A program made the translations under genes and the position numbers. Under the pieces are notes generated by a model, which saw nothing but the letters and a program-made list of their open reading frames with translations, did not search any database and was not told the DNA's origin. Of a stretch of DNA of 64,000 nt, positions 1-9,672 are shown piece after piece (positions within the stretch are counted from its first letter, which is position 1; the number at the start of each line of letters is the position of its first letter). The DNA is from Opitutia bacterium UBA7350 (GTDB lineage Bacteria; Verrucomicrobiota; Verrucomicrobiia; Opitutales; Coraliomargaritaceae): contig CATINC010000007.1 of the NCBI GenBank assembly GCA_949524905.1, forward strand, positions 248,001 through 312,000, in the 5' to 3' direction.

Positions 1-919
1 CTTGAGAGCGGTAGTTGGGTGCGACATCAACGGCGATGGTGTCTTCAACTAGGATGCCCCAGTCATAAAATAGGTCGTTCATCCCATGCTTCCTGCCAGG
101 TTCTAGGGTAATCAGCAAACGGCCATTGCGGTCGCCGGCATAGCGTCTCAGTTTTTCAACTTCTGCGGGCGCAAGTGCCGCCTGAGGTGCTACTAAGAGG
201 ATTAAAGCGGCATCCTCGGGGACAGCCTGCACGCGGGTAAGATCCAGTTCGCGTACGATAAATCCACGCTCCTTAAGGAAACTTTCCATGAGAGAGAGTC
301 CACGGGTAGGGTGAACATCGCCAATGCGCATTTCGCCATGTCCGCTTAGAAAGTAGAGGATAGAGCTTTCTTCATTGGAGACCTCGAGGATGGCAGATGT
401 TAGGATTCTTTCACCTCGGAAACTTTGCCACTGTCCGTTTTCAGCCTCGTAAAGTTCTGGAAGGTCAATCGTTCGAGTGCGGTCATTGGCGGCGATAATG
501 ATAACATTTTCACGTTCAATGTTATAGGCTTGGACGAGTTCGCGGGTGCGCTTGCGTTGACGGAGCGCATCGACGTATTCCACGCGAACAAGAGCCTTAC
601 CTTGACGCATTGAGTGGGCTTCGTACTCAAGGAGGAGCTTATTGAGGTCTTTGCGAATACGTTGAAGTTCGGGATCGTTGCCATCCTGAGCAATGGTAAC
701 GATAATATCAACGGGATCTTGTAATTGCCGTAAGTAAGCTTGCGATTCTGCACTGATGCTGAATTGCTGGTTTTCAGTTAGATCGATGCGCGTAAAATAC
801 TTCGAGGCGAGATAGTTTAGCATTAAGACAAGGCTTAATCCGAGAAGGATTTGAGCTAATCGGTTGAGTGCTTTCAAGCGACGGGCATGTCGAAATTCAT
901 TGAGTCGAGCGGTTTTCAT
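1..919 (-). CDS. GldG-like ABC exporter auxiliary protein (partial, C-terminus off the window)
   Basis: This gene is absent from the ORF track because it runs off the left edge. Reading the minus strand from the ATG at 919 gives an open frame to base 2, about 306 residues. A basic N-terminus is followed by one membrane segment near residues 20-40, and then a soluble region containing LSGHGE, a hallmark of the GldG / ABC_transp_aux family. The ATG overlaps the stop of the upstream permease (TAATG), so the two are probably translationally coupled. Family members work with an ABC-2 permease and ATPase; the cargo is not known here. The name 'gliding' should not be taken as evidence of motility. 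Confidence 0.85.
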   Translation of the reverse strand, partial: MKTARLNEFRHARRLKALNRLAQILLGLSLVLMLNYLASKYFTRIDLTENQQFSISAESQAYLRQLQDPVDIIVTIAQDGNDPELQRIRKDLNKLLLEYEAHSMRQGKALVRVEYVDALRQRKRTRELVQAYNIERENVIIIAANDRTRTIDLPELYEAENGQWQSFRGERILTSAILEVSNEESSILYFLSGHGEMRIGDVHPTRGLSLMESFLKERGFIVRELDLTRVQAVPEDAALILLVAPQAALAPAEVEKLRRYAGDRNGRLLITLEPGRKHGMNDLFYDWGILVEDTIAVDVAPNYRSQ

Positions 920-1683
920 TATGCTTTAGCTTCAATGACTAGAGCGGAGAGCCCGAGAAGCATCAATCCGGAGCTAAGGTAGTAAAAGAAAGGGCGTGTG
1001 TCGACAATCCCGCGAGCAAAATCATCGAGGTGGTTAAAGATGTGCAGATAATCAACGGCAGCATGAATCCATGTGGGAAGGGCGACGCCTCCTTCGCTAA
1101 TGGCACCGAGTTGTTGACCGCCTACAATGATGACAAAAAGAAGGGTAAAAGCGAGCATTCCCGCAACCAATTGGCTTCGGGTAAGGCTGCTGGTAAAGAT
1201 GCCGATCGCAATAAAGAGAACCCCGCTAACAGCGATAAAAAGGAAGCTTCCAAAGAAAGGGGCACTGCTGAGGAAGATGGAACTGTCGTTGTTTTTGTTG
1301 AGCAGGTTTTCCGCGATTAGAGGAAAACCAAGGGTCGCAAGCCATAGTAGTAAGTAGAAACAATACGCACCGGAAAATTTACCCATCACAAGGGCAATGC
1401 GTGAAGTGGGCGTTGTTAGAAGCGTATCCAAGGTGCCGAGGCTGCGCTCCCCGGCGATGCTGCGCATGGTGAGCAGAGGCACGACAAAGAAAGTCGGAAT
1501 CCAAAAACTTTTGAAAAATTGCACGGTAGGTAGTTCGTCTTGCGGGGATGCAATCATTTCACGCAGAATAGCCCAGTACAGGAAGCCCATGAGGCAAAGG
1601 AAGAGTCCGCCTGCAAGATAGGTGGTCGGGCTGATTAGGAGCATTCGCAGCTCGTGTTTAAAAAGAATCCAGAAATGTCGCAT
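919..1683 (-). CDS. ABC-2 type transporter permease (GldF-like)
   Basis: A 254-aa integral membrane protein with about six hydrophobic segments and the conserved cytoplasmic stretch RSIAGERSLGTLDTLL after the first pair of helices, typical of ABC-2 permeases of the GldF/NosY type. It lies 14 bases after the ATPase gene and overlaps the GldG-like gene by one base, so the three form one operon and presumably one exporter in the inner membrane. The substrate cannot be told from sequence. Confidence 0.88.
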   Translation of the reverse strand: MRHFWILFKHELRMLLISPTTYLAGGLFLCLMGFLYWAILREMIASPQDELPTVQFFKSFWIPTFFVVPLLTMRSIAGERSLGTLDTLLTTPTSRIALVMGKFSGAYCFYLLLWLATLGFPLIAENLLNKNNDSSIFLSSAPFFGSFLFIAVSGVLFIAIGIFTSSLTRSQLVAGMLAFTLLFVIIVGGQQLGAISEGGVALPTWIHAAVDYLHIFNHLDDFARGIVDTRPFFYYLSSGLMLLGLSALVIEAKA

Positions 1684-1697
1684 AGGGCACTTTAAAT

Positions 1698-2696
1698 TTA
1701 GGCAATAGCGGTGGCAGGCTGCGGTTCAATGGTTTCTTCCCAAGAGCGTTTAGTTGCAGCTAAAAAGATGGCTTCTAGGTTGGGGGTTTGGGGTGCGAGA
1801 CTATGTAGGCTGATTTCGGGGGCTCCTTTTAATGCTTTCAGAATTTGAGAACCGGTAACTTCGGATTGCCCTACTATCAATTGCATTGACTGCAGCGCAT
1901 CGCTAACAGGATCACATTGAACAACATCACCTGAAATTCCTTTGTCCTCTAGGGCCTCTAGTAATCGGGCCTCTTTGCCAGCGAAGTGTAGGCAGAATCG
2001 GTTGCCCGGCATGAATTCTTCACAGAGCGCCTTGTGGGTGCCTGACGCAACGACGCGACCTCGGTTGATAATGACCACCCGATCACAGGAACGCTCGATC
2101 TCAGGTAAGATGTGGCTGGACAGGATTACAGTCATGCGCCCGCGTAGGCTGTTGATTAATTCACGTATGCTATGAATTTGGTGTGGGTCTAGACCTATGG
2201 TCGGCTCATCCATAATGACGACTTCAGGTTCTCCAAGTAGGGCATCTGCAATGCCAACGCGTTGGCGGAACCCTTTTGAAAGAGTGCCGATGATTTTGCG
2301 TCGTGCGGTGCGAGCAAGGTCGCAGGTCTCCATGGCGTTTTCAACAGCATCGCGAATTTTTTTGGATGGTAGTTCTTTTAGTCGGGCGCGAAAGCGCAGG
2401 TACTCAACCACCCGCATGTCATTGGGCAAGGGGTTATTTTCAGGCATATAGCCAATCCGTCGTTTGACTTCGTGGGGGTTACTGGCAACGGAGATACCCC
2501 CGACCCATGCCGATCCACTTTGCGCACTTAGGATACCGCTGAGAATTCTCATGGTGGTGCTCTTTCCAGCGCCGTTAGGTCCCAGAAAGCCTACAATTTC
2601 TCCTCTCGCCACCGTAAAACTTATATTTTTAATGGCCCATGCAGAGCCAAAGCGGCGAGAGAGGTTTTTTACTCGTATGCTAATGTCGCGATCCAT
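1698..2696 (-). CDS. ABC transporter ATP-binding protein (GldA-like)
   Basis: The ATPase of the exporter above. Walker A is GPNGAGKSTT near residue 40, the signature is a degenerate LSKGFRQRV, and Walker B is VVIMDEPTIGLD, followed by the H-loop in SSHILPEIE. A C-terminal extension of about 100 residues follows the nucleotide-binding domain, as in GldA/CcmA-type ATPases of export systems. The ORF track starts 35 residues earlier; I prefer the ATG at 2696 (MDRDISIR) because homology begins directly after it and the upstream stretch is Cys-rich and unlike the family. Length from this start is 332 aa. Confidence 0.88.
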   Translation of the reverse strand: MDRDISIRVKNLSRRFGSAWAIKNISFTVARGEIVGFLGPNGAGKSTTMRILSGILSAQSGSAWVGGISVASNPHEVKRRIGYMPENNPLPNDMRVVEYLRFRARLKELPSKKIRDAVENAMETCDLARTARRKIIGTLSKGFRQRVGIADALLGEPEVVIMDEPTIGLDPHQIHSIRELINSLRGRMTVILSSHILPEIERSCDRVVIINRGRVVASGTHKALCEEFMPGNRFCLHFAGKEARLLEALEDKGISGDVVQCDPVSDALQSMQLIVGQSEVTGSQILKALKGAPEISLHSLAPQTPNLEAIFLAATKRSWEETIEPQPATAIA

Positions 2697-2853
2697 GCGG
2701 TTGGATAAAAAATAAATTAAACAATGGAATGTTAAAGGTCTGAAGTAAATTCTTCCTTTCAGCAAGCACACACATAGGTAACATTGGCTTCTTTTGCGCA
2801 AAAAAACTTTTCTGCTTTGCTTTCTGGTGTGATTGGTAAAGCCTTAGGTAGAA

Positions 2854-4014
2854 ATGATAAACGATCGCACCGCTTTGGAAGAAGTTTGCCGAGCTGCTAA
2901 AAACGCAGGCGCGGTAGGTATTGATACCGAATTCATTTGGAATCGAAGCTTCTATCCATCGCTGGGAGTTGTGCAGGTAGGATACCCTGACGGCGAAGCG
3001 GTGCTGATCGACGCACCTGAAATTAAGGATTGGGCTCCTTTTGGGGAACTGATGCATGATGCCGGAGTGATCAAAATCCTCCACGATGCCCAGCAGGATT
3101 TGACCATCTTACAGCGAGTTTGCGGAGCCTACCCACGTAATATTTTTGATACTCAACGCAGTGCGGGCTTCATCGGGAAACAATCGACCATTTCATTGAG
3201 AGAAATTTTAAAGCAATTATTGAAGGTTCGTCTTGATAAGACTGAAACGCAGTCTGATTGGTTAGCGCGCCCATTGACGGAGGCTCAGGTGCGCTACGCA
3301 GAGGACGACGTACGAAATTCAGTTTTGCTGATGAATCGCATTCTGGAAAAAGCCGATGCTTTAGGGCGCCGGGAATGGATTGCGGATGAGATGCGATACT
3401 ACGAACAGGAATCCTTATACCAAGAGAGTGATCCCGATGCAATCATGCCGCGGGTACGAGGTAGTGGCGCCCTAACGCATCAGCAAAGAAACATTTTGCG
3501 GAGTTTAGCTTCCTGGCGCGAAACTACTGCCCGGAAGCGGAATCTGCCCAGAGCTTTTATACTATCGGATGATGCATTGGTGGTCTTGTCAAAAAAGACC
3601 CCTGCCACAAAGGACGCATTGAGGCCAATCCGGGGATTGAGTGAAAAAGCACTGCACCACAATCGAGAGATGATCTGGGAAGCCATTGAACGGGGGATCG
3701 CGGGCGACTTGCCAGAAATAAATGTTCAGTCGAGCGCACCGCGGAGCGCAGATGAAGGTTATGAGGCCCGGGTAGATTTCGCGCTCGCTTACCTCAAGGG
3801 CACCTGTATCCGTGCCTCGGTTGATCCAGCGCTAGTGGCCAATCGATCCGAGGTCACCGCTCTTGTCTTGGACACGATTGAGCCAGATCTCAAAACGCAT
3901 CGTATCCTTAATGGCTGGCGAGCGGACTTTTGCGGTAAGGTTTTGTTAGACCTACTGCAAGGACAGGGCAGTTTAAAAATTGATCCTAAACTAAACCTCC
4001 CGACGCAAGCCTAG
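2854..4014 (+). CDS. rnd: Ribonuclease D
   Basis: A 386-aa 3'-5' exoribonuclease of the DEDDy class that trims tRNA and other small RNA 3' ends. The acidic catalytic residues are visible in GIDTEF (about residue 24), LHDAQQDL (about 75) and YAEDDV (about 155, with the DEDDy tyrosine). An HRDC domain follows near 205-280 and a second helical region near the C-terminus, the normal RNase D architecture. It is transcribed divergently from the ABC exporter across about 155 bases and converges on sodN. Confidence 0.93.
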   Translation: MINDRTALEEVCRAAKNAGAVGIDTEFIWNRSFYPSLGVVQVGYPDGEAVLIDAPEIKDWAPFGELMHDAGVIKILHDAQQDLTILQRVCGAYPRNIFDTQRSAGFIGKQSTISLREILKQLLKVRLDKTETQSDWLARPLTEAQVRYAEDDVRNSVLLMNRILEKADALGRREWIADEMRYYEQESLYQESDPDAIMPRVRGSGALTHQQRNILRSLASWRETTARKRNLPRAFILSDDALVVLSKKTPATKDALRPIRGLSEKALHHNREMIWEAIERGIAGDLPEINVQSSAPRSADEGYEARVDFALAYLKGTCIRASVDPALVANRSEVTALVLDTIEPDLKTHRILNGWRADFCGKVLLDLLQGQGSLKIDPKLNLPTQA

Positions 4015-4020
4015 AGGGCT

Positions 4021-4491
4021 TCAATGCTTGTGGGCGGTGCTTGGGTAGTAAGCGCGTAAATTCTGAATGCTCACGCGGAGTACCTGAGCGGCATCGAAGC
4101 TGGTATTTTGCTTGGCGTTCATCGCTGCCAAAATAACGGAATGATGCCGAGCGAGGCGAGTTGCGTAGTCGTCTTGCCCTGGCTTGACGCGCTGAGTTAG
4201 GAAATAATCACTGATGGTTTCAATAATGCGCTGCGCGTGGAGTTCTTTGTTTTGTACCCAGCGAACGCTCTGGTTGATCGATGGGAGGTCCGTTTTCCCG
4301 GACAGGGTCGCTAGGGTGGCAATGGCTTTCTGCACAGTGGCGGCATCTTCTAGCATGGAGTCAACGCGAGCCGAGTCATCATAGATACCGCAGGGAACTT
4401 GACAATGTGCCAGAGCATAGCTGGAAAAGCCAAAGATTGTCATTGCGAGTAATAAAGTGCTTTTAAGGAGATTAAAACGAGTGGTCTTCAT
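4021..4491 (-). CDS. sodN: Nickel superoxide dismutase, Sec-exported precursor
   Basis: Dismutates superoxide with a nickel held in an N-terminal hook. The mature start HCQVPCGIYDD carries the Ni ligands His1, Cys2 and Cys6, and later RWVQNKELHA and YFLTQR match the family core. The first ~30 residues are a typical Sec signal peptide ending in ALA directly before the hook histidine, so signal peptidase I cleavage would create His1. I choose the ATG at 4491 (156 aa); the ORF track starts at an upstream TTG inside rsmI. It is last in the ilvD-pgi-rsmI run, 10 bases after rsmI. No sodX-type maturation peptidase is adjacent. Confidence 0.9.
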   Translation of the reverse strand: MKTTRFNLLKSTLLLAMTIFGFSSYALAHCQVPCGIYDDSARVDSMLEDAATVQKAIATLATLSGKTDLPSINQSVRWVQNKELHAQRIIETISDYFLTQRVKPGQDDYATRLARHHSVILAAMNAKQNTSFDAAQVLRVSIQNLRAYYPSTAHKH

Positions 4492-4501
4492 GTTGATTAC
4501 A

Positions 4502-5209
4502 TTAAAGGGAGTAATTTTTCTTGGCAATAGAGATCACAAATTCTCCTTTCTGGCTTGCTTGAGCAACCTGTTCTCGAACCTTGCCAGCAGGGCCGCTGTG
4601 GATGGTCTCATGCAGTTTAGTTAATTCGCGGCTAACGCTTATGGCTCGGTCGGCACCCAAGGTCTCAACAAGGTCGTCAAGGCACTTGGAAATTCGGTGG
4701 CAGGATTCATACAAGATAATGGTGTACTCAAAATCTTGCTGGGCATCAAAAAACCGAACACGGGCGGCACGTTTTGGGGGCAGGAAACCTACAAAAAGAA
4801 AGCCATCGCTTGGCAGTCCAGAGAGGGCAAGCGCGGTTACCGCTGCGCAGGGTCCCGGCACGGCGGTGACTTTTAGCCCGTTTTTGCGGCATGCGCGGAC
4901 CAGTCGGAAGCCGGGGTCGCTGATGGCTGGAGTCCCAGCATCGGCGACTAGCACAATCGCTTGGCCATCTGCGATGCGGGCTGCGAGTGGCTCCGCAAGG
5001 GATTGTTCGTTTTCGTTGCGGTAGGAGAGTAACTCAGGTTTAGTTTTGAGGCCAAGTTTTGACAAGAGCTTCCCGGTCACGCGGGTATCTTCGCAGGCAA
5101 TGCAATCAGCTTCCTTCAGTATTTCTATTGCACGAAGCGGAATGTCGCCTAGATTGCCAATAGGAGTTGCGACCAAAGTCAGGCAGCCAGTTTTAGGCGC
5201 GTTTGGCAT
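4502..5209 (-). CDS. rsmI: 16S rRNA (cytidine1402-2'-O)-methyltransferase RsmI
   Basis: A SAM-dependent tetrapyrrole-methylase-fold enzyme that methylates the ribose of C1402 in the ribosomal P site. The N-terminal VATPIGNLGDI, ACEDTR near residue 40, VADAGTPAISDPG near 90 and the VPGPCAAVTALALSGLP stretch are all diagnostic of RsmI (YraL). At 235 aa it is shorter than E. coli RsmI (286 aa), lacking most of the C-terminal helical extension. It sits between a small lipoprotein gene and sodN on the same strand. Confidence 0.92.
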   Translation of the reverse strand: MPNAPKTGCLTLVATPIGNLGDIPLRAIEILKEADCIACEDTRVTGKLLSKLGLKTKPELLSYRNENEQSLAEPLAARIADGQAIVLVADAGTPAISDPGFRLVRACRKNGLKVTAVPGPCAAVTALALSGLPSDGFLFVGFLPPKRAARVRFFDAQQDFEYTIILYESCHRISKCLDDLVETLGADRAISVSRELTKLHETIHSGPAGKVREQVAQASQKGEFVISIAKKNYSL

Positions 5210-5224
5210 TATGAGCGTGAGGGA

Positions 5225-5398
5225 TTAGTAGTTTGCCCCCGTGCCACCCATGCCGGGGGCCCCACCTTCCCAGCTCTTGGGTCGCCCCCAGGGAATGTTC
5301 TGTTCATCCACATCGCTGTCAAAACAAGCGGTCATTGATAGGGTGCCCAAGGAAAGGACAAGAAGGAGAAAAAAGCGGGTAAATTTTTTGAGTTGCAT
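5225..5398 (-). CDS. Small putative lipoprotein, 57 aa
   Basis: A gene too short for the ORF track. Minus-strand reading from the ATG at 5398 gives 57 residues: a basic start, a hydrophobic stretch, then the lipobox LSMTAC, followed by about 33 residues rich in Gly, Pro and Trp (NIPWGRPKSWEGG). This predicts a membrane-anchored lipoprotein after signal peptidase II cleavage. It begins 5 bases after the stop of the coiled-coil gene and ends 15 bases before rsmI. No function is recognised; the Trp/Pro/Gly tail looks constrained rather than random. Confidence 0.7.
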   Translation of the reverse strand: MQLKKFTRFFLLLVLSLGTLSMTACFDSDVDEQNIPWGRPKSWEGGAPGMGGTGANY

Positions 5399-5403
5399 AG
5401 GAA

Positions 5404-6219
5404 TTATTTGATGATGGTGACAATGGCACCCACGTCAATACGCTCGGTGTTAAAATCAGGCAAGAGGCTGGCGACGATGTAGGAATCAGTAATTTTAAAG
5501 ATTTTTGCTTTACCCAGTCGTTTGCCAAGGGCAACGATTTGAATTTCGTGGCCAAGTTTAAGATTTAAGGCAGGAGTGGCGGAGACGACCAGAATGCGGG
5601 TTTTGTTATTAATTGAGGCGACCTCTGCGAGCGCACGTTTGAGCTCCGTGGTAGTTTTATAGTTTGGGTCAAACAGTTGGTTTTGTTGAAGCGATTGAGA
5701 CTTGTAGGGGGTTTCAATGGTTGCTCGAAGTGCTTGCTCGCTGGCAAAAAGCGTTTTCAATTTCTCATTTTCAGCATTCAGGATATCGATGCTTGTTTCG
5801 AGAGCAGCAATCGTCTGAGCCTGTCCTTCGCTGGATTCTTTACGCTGGGCTGAAAGTAACTTATCGCGCAGATTCGCCATTTCGGTATTGAGCCCAGCAA
5901 TCTGTTGATCTGCGCGTTGTAATTTCTCGGCAAGCAAGGAGGTTTTTTGCTTACTTATTTGAAGGGCAGCCTGTCCCGTGCTTAAAGCTAGTTTTGTTTC
6001 AGCGAGGGTGCTGCGTTCGTTTAAAATCTGCGCTTCAAGTTCTTGGATCGTAATGACGGCCTCGTTCAACTCATTGATGACGGCTTCGCTTTTGCGCTCC
6101 ATGAGGAGTACCTCCTTTGCTTTGCCCGTGAGGTTCTTGTGAGCACTCATATAAATGAGAAGAGAGCTTATTGCCGCAGCGATTGCGACTAGTCGGAGAA
6201 TAAATGAAAGGCTTTGCAT
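5404..6219 (-). CDS. Membrane-anchored coiled-coil protein of unknown function
   Basis: A 271-aa protein with one N-terminal membrane segment (about residues 7-24), then a long Glu/Lys/Gln/Leu-rich stretch (about 40-170) that reads as coiled coil, and a compact C-terminal domain of about 65 residues beginning RILVVSATPALN and ending VGAIVTIIK, which looks beta-rich. I do not recognise a named family. The topology suggests a periplasmic or cytoplasmic stalk with a small terminal domain. It follows pgi by 18 bases and precedes the 57-aa lipoprotein by 5, so it is probably in the same transcript. Confidence 0.75.
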   Translation of the reverse strand: MQSLSFILRLVAIAAAISSLLIYMSAHKNLTGKAKEVLLMERKSEAVINELNEAVITIQELEAQILNERSTLAETKLALSTGQAALQISKQKTSLLAEKLQRADQQIAGLNTEMANLRDKLLSAQRKESSEGQAQTIAALETSIDILNAENEKLKTLFASEQALRATIETPYKSQSLQQNQLFDPNYKTTTELKRALAEVASINNKTRILVVSATPALNLKLGHEIQIVALGKRLGKAKIFKITDSYIVASLLPDFNTERIDVGAIVTIIK

Positions 6220-6237
6220 TATTGTTATAGCCTTGAT

Positions 6238-7812
6238 CTAGCCGGCATGAAAAGTCGTGGTTTCTAGATCGGGTCCAGCATTTGCATGGATGCCACGAGC
6301 ATTACAGGCGAGCCGATTTAGAAGTTTGTAAAGCGTTTCGGTATCCGCTTCACGGCAGAGGGCTTCTGCTAATTGGGGAGCGCTGAAGGCCCTGCCTGGT
6401 TCGGCTTGCATTGCTTTAAGTGCGGCACTTTCTAATTCCAAAACTGCAGTGGCGGCTTTCTTGCCAGCTTCAACACCAGGTTGATGGTAGGCATTGATGT
6501 TAACAAGGCTAGCGTATAAGCCTACGGCACGTTCAAAAAGAGCGATTAATTGACCCACCGCCTCGGGGTTTACTTCCTTGAGCGTTAGGGTTATTGATTG
6601 CCGGCCTTGTTCGTAGAGAGCATCGCGGGTTCCCAGATAGAATCCTTGAAGGTAATCTCCAGTGGTGATGGCTTCCTCGATTTCGAGGGATTCGCCATTG
6701 CGATCTTTAAGCACTTCGATGAAGATCACAAAAAAGTTATGGACTCCATCGCGAAGCTGTTGGACGTATGCGTGTTGATCGGTAGAGCCTTTGTTTCCGT
6801 AGACGGCAATCCCTTGTTGTACCGGCTTGCCATCGAGATCCTTGGCTTTCCCCAGCGATTCCATAATAAGTTGCTGGAGGTATTTTGAGAAAAGCATGAG
6901 CCGATCTTTGTAGGGTAAAATAACCATGTCTTTTGTGCCAATTCCGCCCGTGGCGAAATACCACATTAAAGCCAAGAGGGCGGCTGGATTTCGCTCTGTC
7001 TCGGTAGAGCGGGTGGCGACATCCATGGCAGCTGCACCGGCCAGCATCCGATCAATATCCAAGCCTTGAAGTGCTGCTGGTAGGAGTCCTACTGCGGCAA
7101 GTTCTGAAGTACGCCCGCCTACCCAGTCCCACATGGGGAGCCGAGTAATCCAGTTTTCTGCTTTGGCGAGTTTGTCTAGCTTGGAATCTGCACCGGTGAT
7201 TGCGATGGCGTGCTTGGAGAAATTTAGGCCAGCAGTATCATAAGCGGCCTGTGCTTCGAGCATGCCATTGCGAGTTTCGGCCGTGCCGCCGGATTTTGAA
7301 ATAACAAGCACGAGGGTTTCCCCAAGTAAGCCGTCGAGGCTTGCAAGGCTGCGATCCATTCCATCCGGATCGGTATTGTCAAAAAAGTGGAGTTTCAGTT
7401 TATCGGTTCTCGGGTTACCCAGTGCGTCAGCCACAAATTGAGGTCCAAGGGCGGAACCGCCGATGCCAATAACGAGGCAGTGCGAAAAGGCTCCAGTGGC
7501 ACCCTGTATTTTGCCAGTATGGATTTGTTCGGCTAGACGATGGATGGCTTGAAGGCATGCTTCGATATCGGCTCGCATCTCGTCGGTTGGGGCGAGGCTA
7601 GCTTTGCGCAGCCAGTAATGCCCGACTTGCCGGTTTTCATCTGGGTTGGCAATCGCACCTGCTTCGAGCTTTGCCATGGCAGAAAAAGCTGCTTGTATTT
7701 GCGGCTCCATTTCTGGAAGAAAGTCCTCCGGAAAATCAATGCGACTGATGTCGAGCGCAAACTCGAGATCTTCCAAAAGGAGGTGATGTTGCTTAAAGCG
7801 TTGCCAAGACAT
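6238..7812 (-). CDS. pgi: Glucose-6-phosphate isomerase
   Basis: Interconverts glucose-6-phosphate and fructose-6-phosphate in glycolysis and gluconeogenesis. Phosphosugar-binding motifs are clear: [11 protein letters not shown] near residue 117, [11 protein letters not shown] near 170, and [14 protein letters not shown] near 228, with the [11 protein letters not shown] stretch near 345 and a C-terminal helix containing the conserved lysine region PGVEAGKKA. At 524 aa the length is normal. It starts 19 bases after ilvD on the same strand. Confidence 0.95.
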   Translation of the reverse strand: MSWQRFKQHHLLLEDLEFALDISRIDFPEDFLPEMEPQIQAAFSAMAKLEAGAIANPDENRQVGHYWLRKASLAPTDEMRADIEACLQAIHRLAEQIHTGKIQGATGAFSHCLVIGIGGSALGPQFVADALGNPRTDKLKLHFFDNTDPDGMDRSLASLDGLLGETLVLVISKSGGTAETRNGMLEAQAAYDTAGLNFSKHAIAITGADSKLDKLAKAENWITRLPMWDWVGGRTSELAAVGLLPAALQGLDIDRMLAGAAAMDVATRSTETERNPAALLALMWYFATGGIGTKDMVILPYKDRLMLFSKYLQQLIMESLGKAKDLDGKPVQQGIAVYGNKGSTDQHAYVQQLRDGVHNFFVIFIEVLKDRNGESLEIEEAITTGDYLQGFYLGTRDALYEQGRQSITLTLKEVNPEAVGQLIALFERAVGLYASLVNINAYHQPGVEAGKKAATAVLELESAALKAMQAEPGRAFSAPQLAEALCREADTETLYKLLNRLACNARGIHANAGPDLETTTFHAG

Positions 7813-7831
7813 AAGATGAAGTGCGTTATAT

Positions 7832-9544
7832 TTAGAGGTTTTTATCGGTTACGGCACCTTCCGAGGCGCTTGCCACCAGGGCTGCGTATTTCCCGAGTAC
7901 TCCACGTCGGGCACCGGGACCGCTTGGTTTAAACTCTGCCATGCGGCGGTCGTATTCTTCGGGATCGATACAAAGGTTAATGGTGTTGGCAACGGCATCG
8001 ATCTCAATGGAGTCGCCGTTTTTGACAATTCCGATGGGGCCACCGCAAGCAGCTTCGGGAGTGATATGCCCAACGTCAAAACCATGGCTACCGCCTGAAA
8101 AGCGGCCATCCGTAATTAAGGCTACCTCTTTAATCAGGCCGCGACCTGCTACTGCACTGGTGGGGGAGAGCATCTCTCGCATTCCCGGACCACCAACAGG
8201 GCCTTCATTGCGAATGACGACGACATCACCTTTGACGACGTCGCCGCGGAGGATGCCAACAAGCGCGGCTTCTTCTCCTTCATAAACCTTGGCCGTGCCT
8301 TTAAAATGCAGCCCTTCTTTGCCTGTGATTTTTCCTACCGCCGCTCCGGGAGCAAGGTTGCCACGTAGAATGCGTAGGTGGGTACTTTTTTTAATGGGGT
8401 CATCCCAAGGACGAATGATATCCTGTTCCTCTGGGTAGGCGCCATAAGAGGGTTCGTCTGCAAGGGAGTCTGCAATGGTTTCTCCTGTAACGGTGAGGCA
8501 ATCTCCATGTAGAAGGCCGCGGTCGAGCAGCAACTTCATCATCGGGCGGATGCCACCGATACGAATGAGGTGGCTCATATTATACTTTCCAAAGGGTTTA
8601 ACGTCAGCAAGGAGGGGGATGCCTTCTCCAATAGTGGCAAAGTCATCTATGCTCAGCGGAACTTCTGCGGCATCTGCGATCGCGAGGAGGTGCAGTATTA
8701 AATTAGTGGAGCCACCGAGCGCAAGGCAGGTAGTGATAGCATTTTCAAAGGCCTTACGCGTCATGATATCGCGAGGCTTGAGGCCGGAATCCAGCATCTT
8801 GACCACCGCTGCACCGGCTTCTTCGCAATCGCGGCGTTTAGCCTCACCAATGGCAACTTGAGCGCTGCTACCCGGCAGGCTCATGCCAAGTGCTTCAATG
8901 GCGCTGGCCATCGTGTTGGCCGTGTACATGCCGCCGCAGGAACCCGGGCCGGGGATGGCATATTTTTCAACTTCCTTCAGTTCTTCGTCGGTCAATTCGC
9001 CCTTGGCGTGTTTGCCAACAGCCTCAAAGACCGAAACAATATCCATGGGGCGACACTCTTCTTTGTCCTCCGGCATGAAGCCCGGCAGGATGGTCCCTCC
9101 GTAAACAAAAACGGCTGGCCGATTCAGTCGTGCAATCGCAATCATAGCGCCGGGCATATTTTTATCGCATCCGCCAACCGCAACTAAGCCATCAAATCCT
9201 TCAGCGGCACAGGCTGTTTCAATGGAATCTGCAATGACATCTCGCGATACCAAACTGTAGCGCATGCCTTTGGTTCCCATGCTGATTCCGTCTGTTACCG
9301 TAATGGTGTTAAAAGTGACAGCGCGACCTCCGGCTGCGTTGATGCCATTAGCCGCATGCGTACTGAGTTCGCCGAGGTGAACATTACAAGGGGTCATGTC
9401 GCTTGGAGAGCTGGCCACGGCTACTTGCGGTTTCTTGAAATCGGCATCTCCAAAGCCAACGGCTCGTAGCATCGCACGAGCAGGTGCGCGGTCTGGGCCA
9501 TCAACAACGACGGATGAATGAGGACGAGTATTACTTTCAGACAT
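7832..9544 (-). CDS. ilvD: Dihydroxy-acid dehydratase
   Basis: Converts 2,3-dihydroxy-isovalerate and its isoleucine counterpart to the keto acids in branched-chain amino-acid synthesis, using an Fe-S cluster. Ligand cysteines lie in PCNVHLGE (about residue 50), GGCDKNMPG (about 123) and [14 protein letters not shown] (about 195). The ORF track extends 58 residues upstream; I choose the ATG at 9544 ([10 protein letters not shown]), giving 570 aa, which fits the family length. It heads the minus-strand run ilvD-pgi and faces scpB across about 130 bases holding both promoters. Confidence 0.94.
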   Translation of the reverse strand: MSESNTRPHSSVVVDGPDRAPARAMLRAVGFGDADFKKPQVAVASSPSDMTPCNVHLGELSTHAANGINAAGGRAVTFNTITVTDGISMGTKGMRYSLVSRDVIADSIETACAAEGFDGLVAVGGCDKNMPGAMIAIARLNRPAVFVYGGTILPGFMPEDKEECRPMDIVSVFEAVGKHAKGELTDEELKEVEKYAIPGPGSCGGMYTANTMASAIEALGMSLPGSSAQVAIGEAKRRDCEEAGAAVVKMLDSGLKPRDIMTRKAFENAITTCLALGGSTNLILHLLAIADAAEVPLSIDDFATIGEGIPLLADVKPFGKYNMSHLIRIGGIRPMMKLLLDRGLLHGDCLTVTGETIADSLADEPSYGAYPEEQDIIRPWDDPIKKSTHLRILRGNLAPGAAVGKITGKEGLHFKGTAKVYEGEEAALVGILRGDVVKGDVVVIRNEGPVGGPGMREMLSPTSAVAGRGLIKEVALITDGRFSGGSHGFDVGHITPEAACGGPIGIVKNGDSIEIDAVANTINLCIDPEEYDRRMAEFKPSGPGARRGVLGKYAALVASASEGAVTDKNL

Positions 9545-9672
9545 ATCAAGGGTAGTCTTATCAAGGAAGCTCCTCCAAAGGCAACCCCACAAATTGAATA
9601 CGCGGAACGAAAGACTAAGCCGTTTTTTACTGTTCATCCCCTCAAAGATCGATTTGTTTATAGCATAAGCAC

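Noticed and set aside
400-753. Minus-strand ORF of 117 aa in the track
   Set aside because: It is an out-of-frame shadow of the partial GldG-like gene, which has a better protein in another minus frame across the same region.
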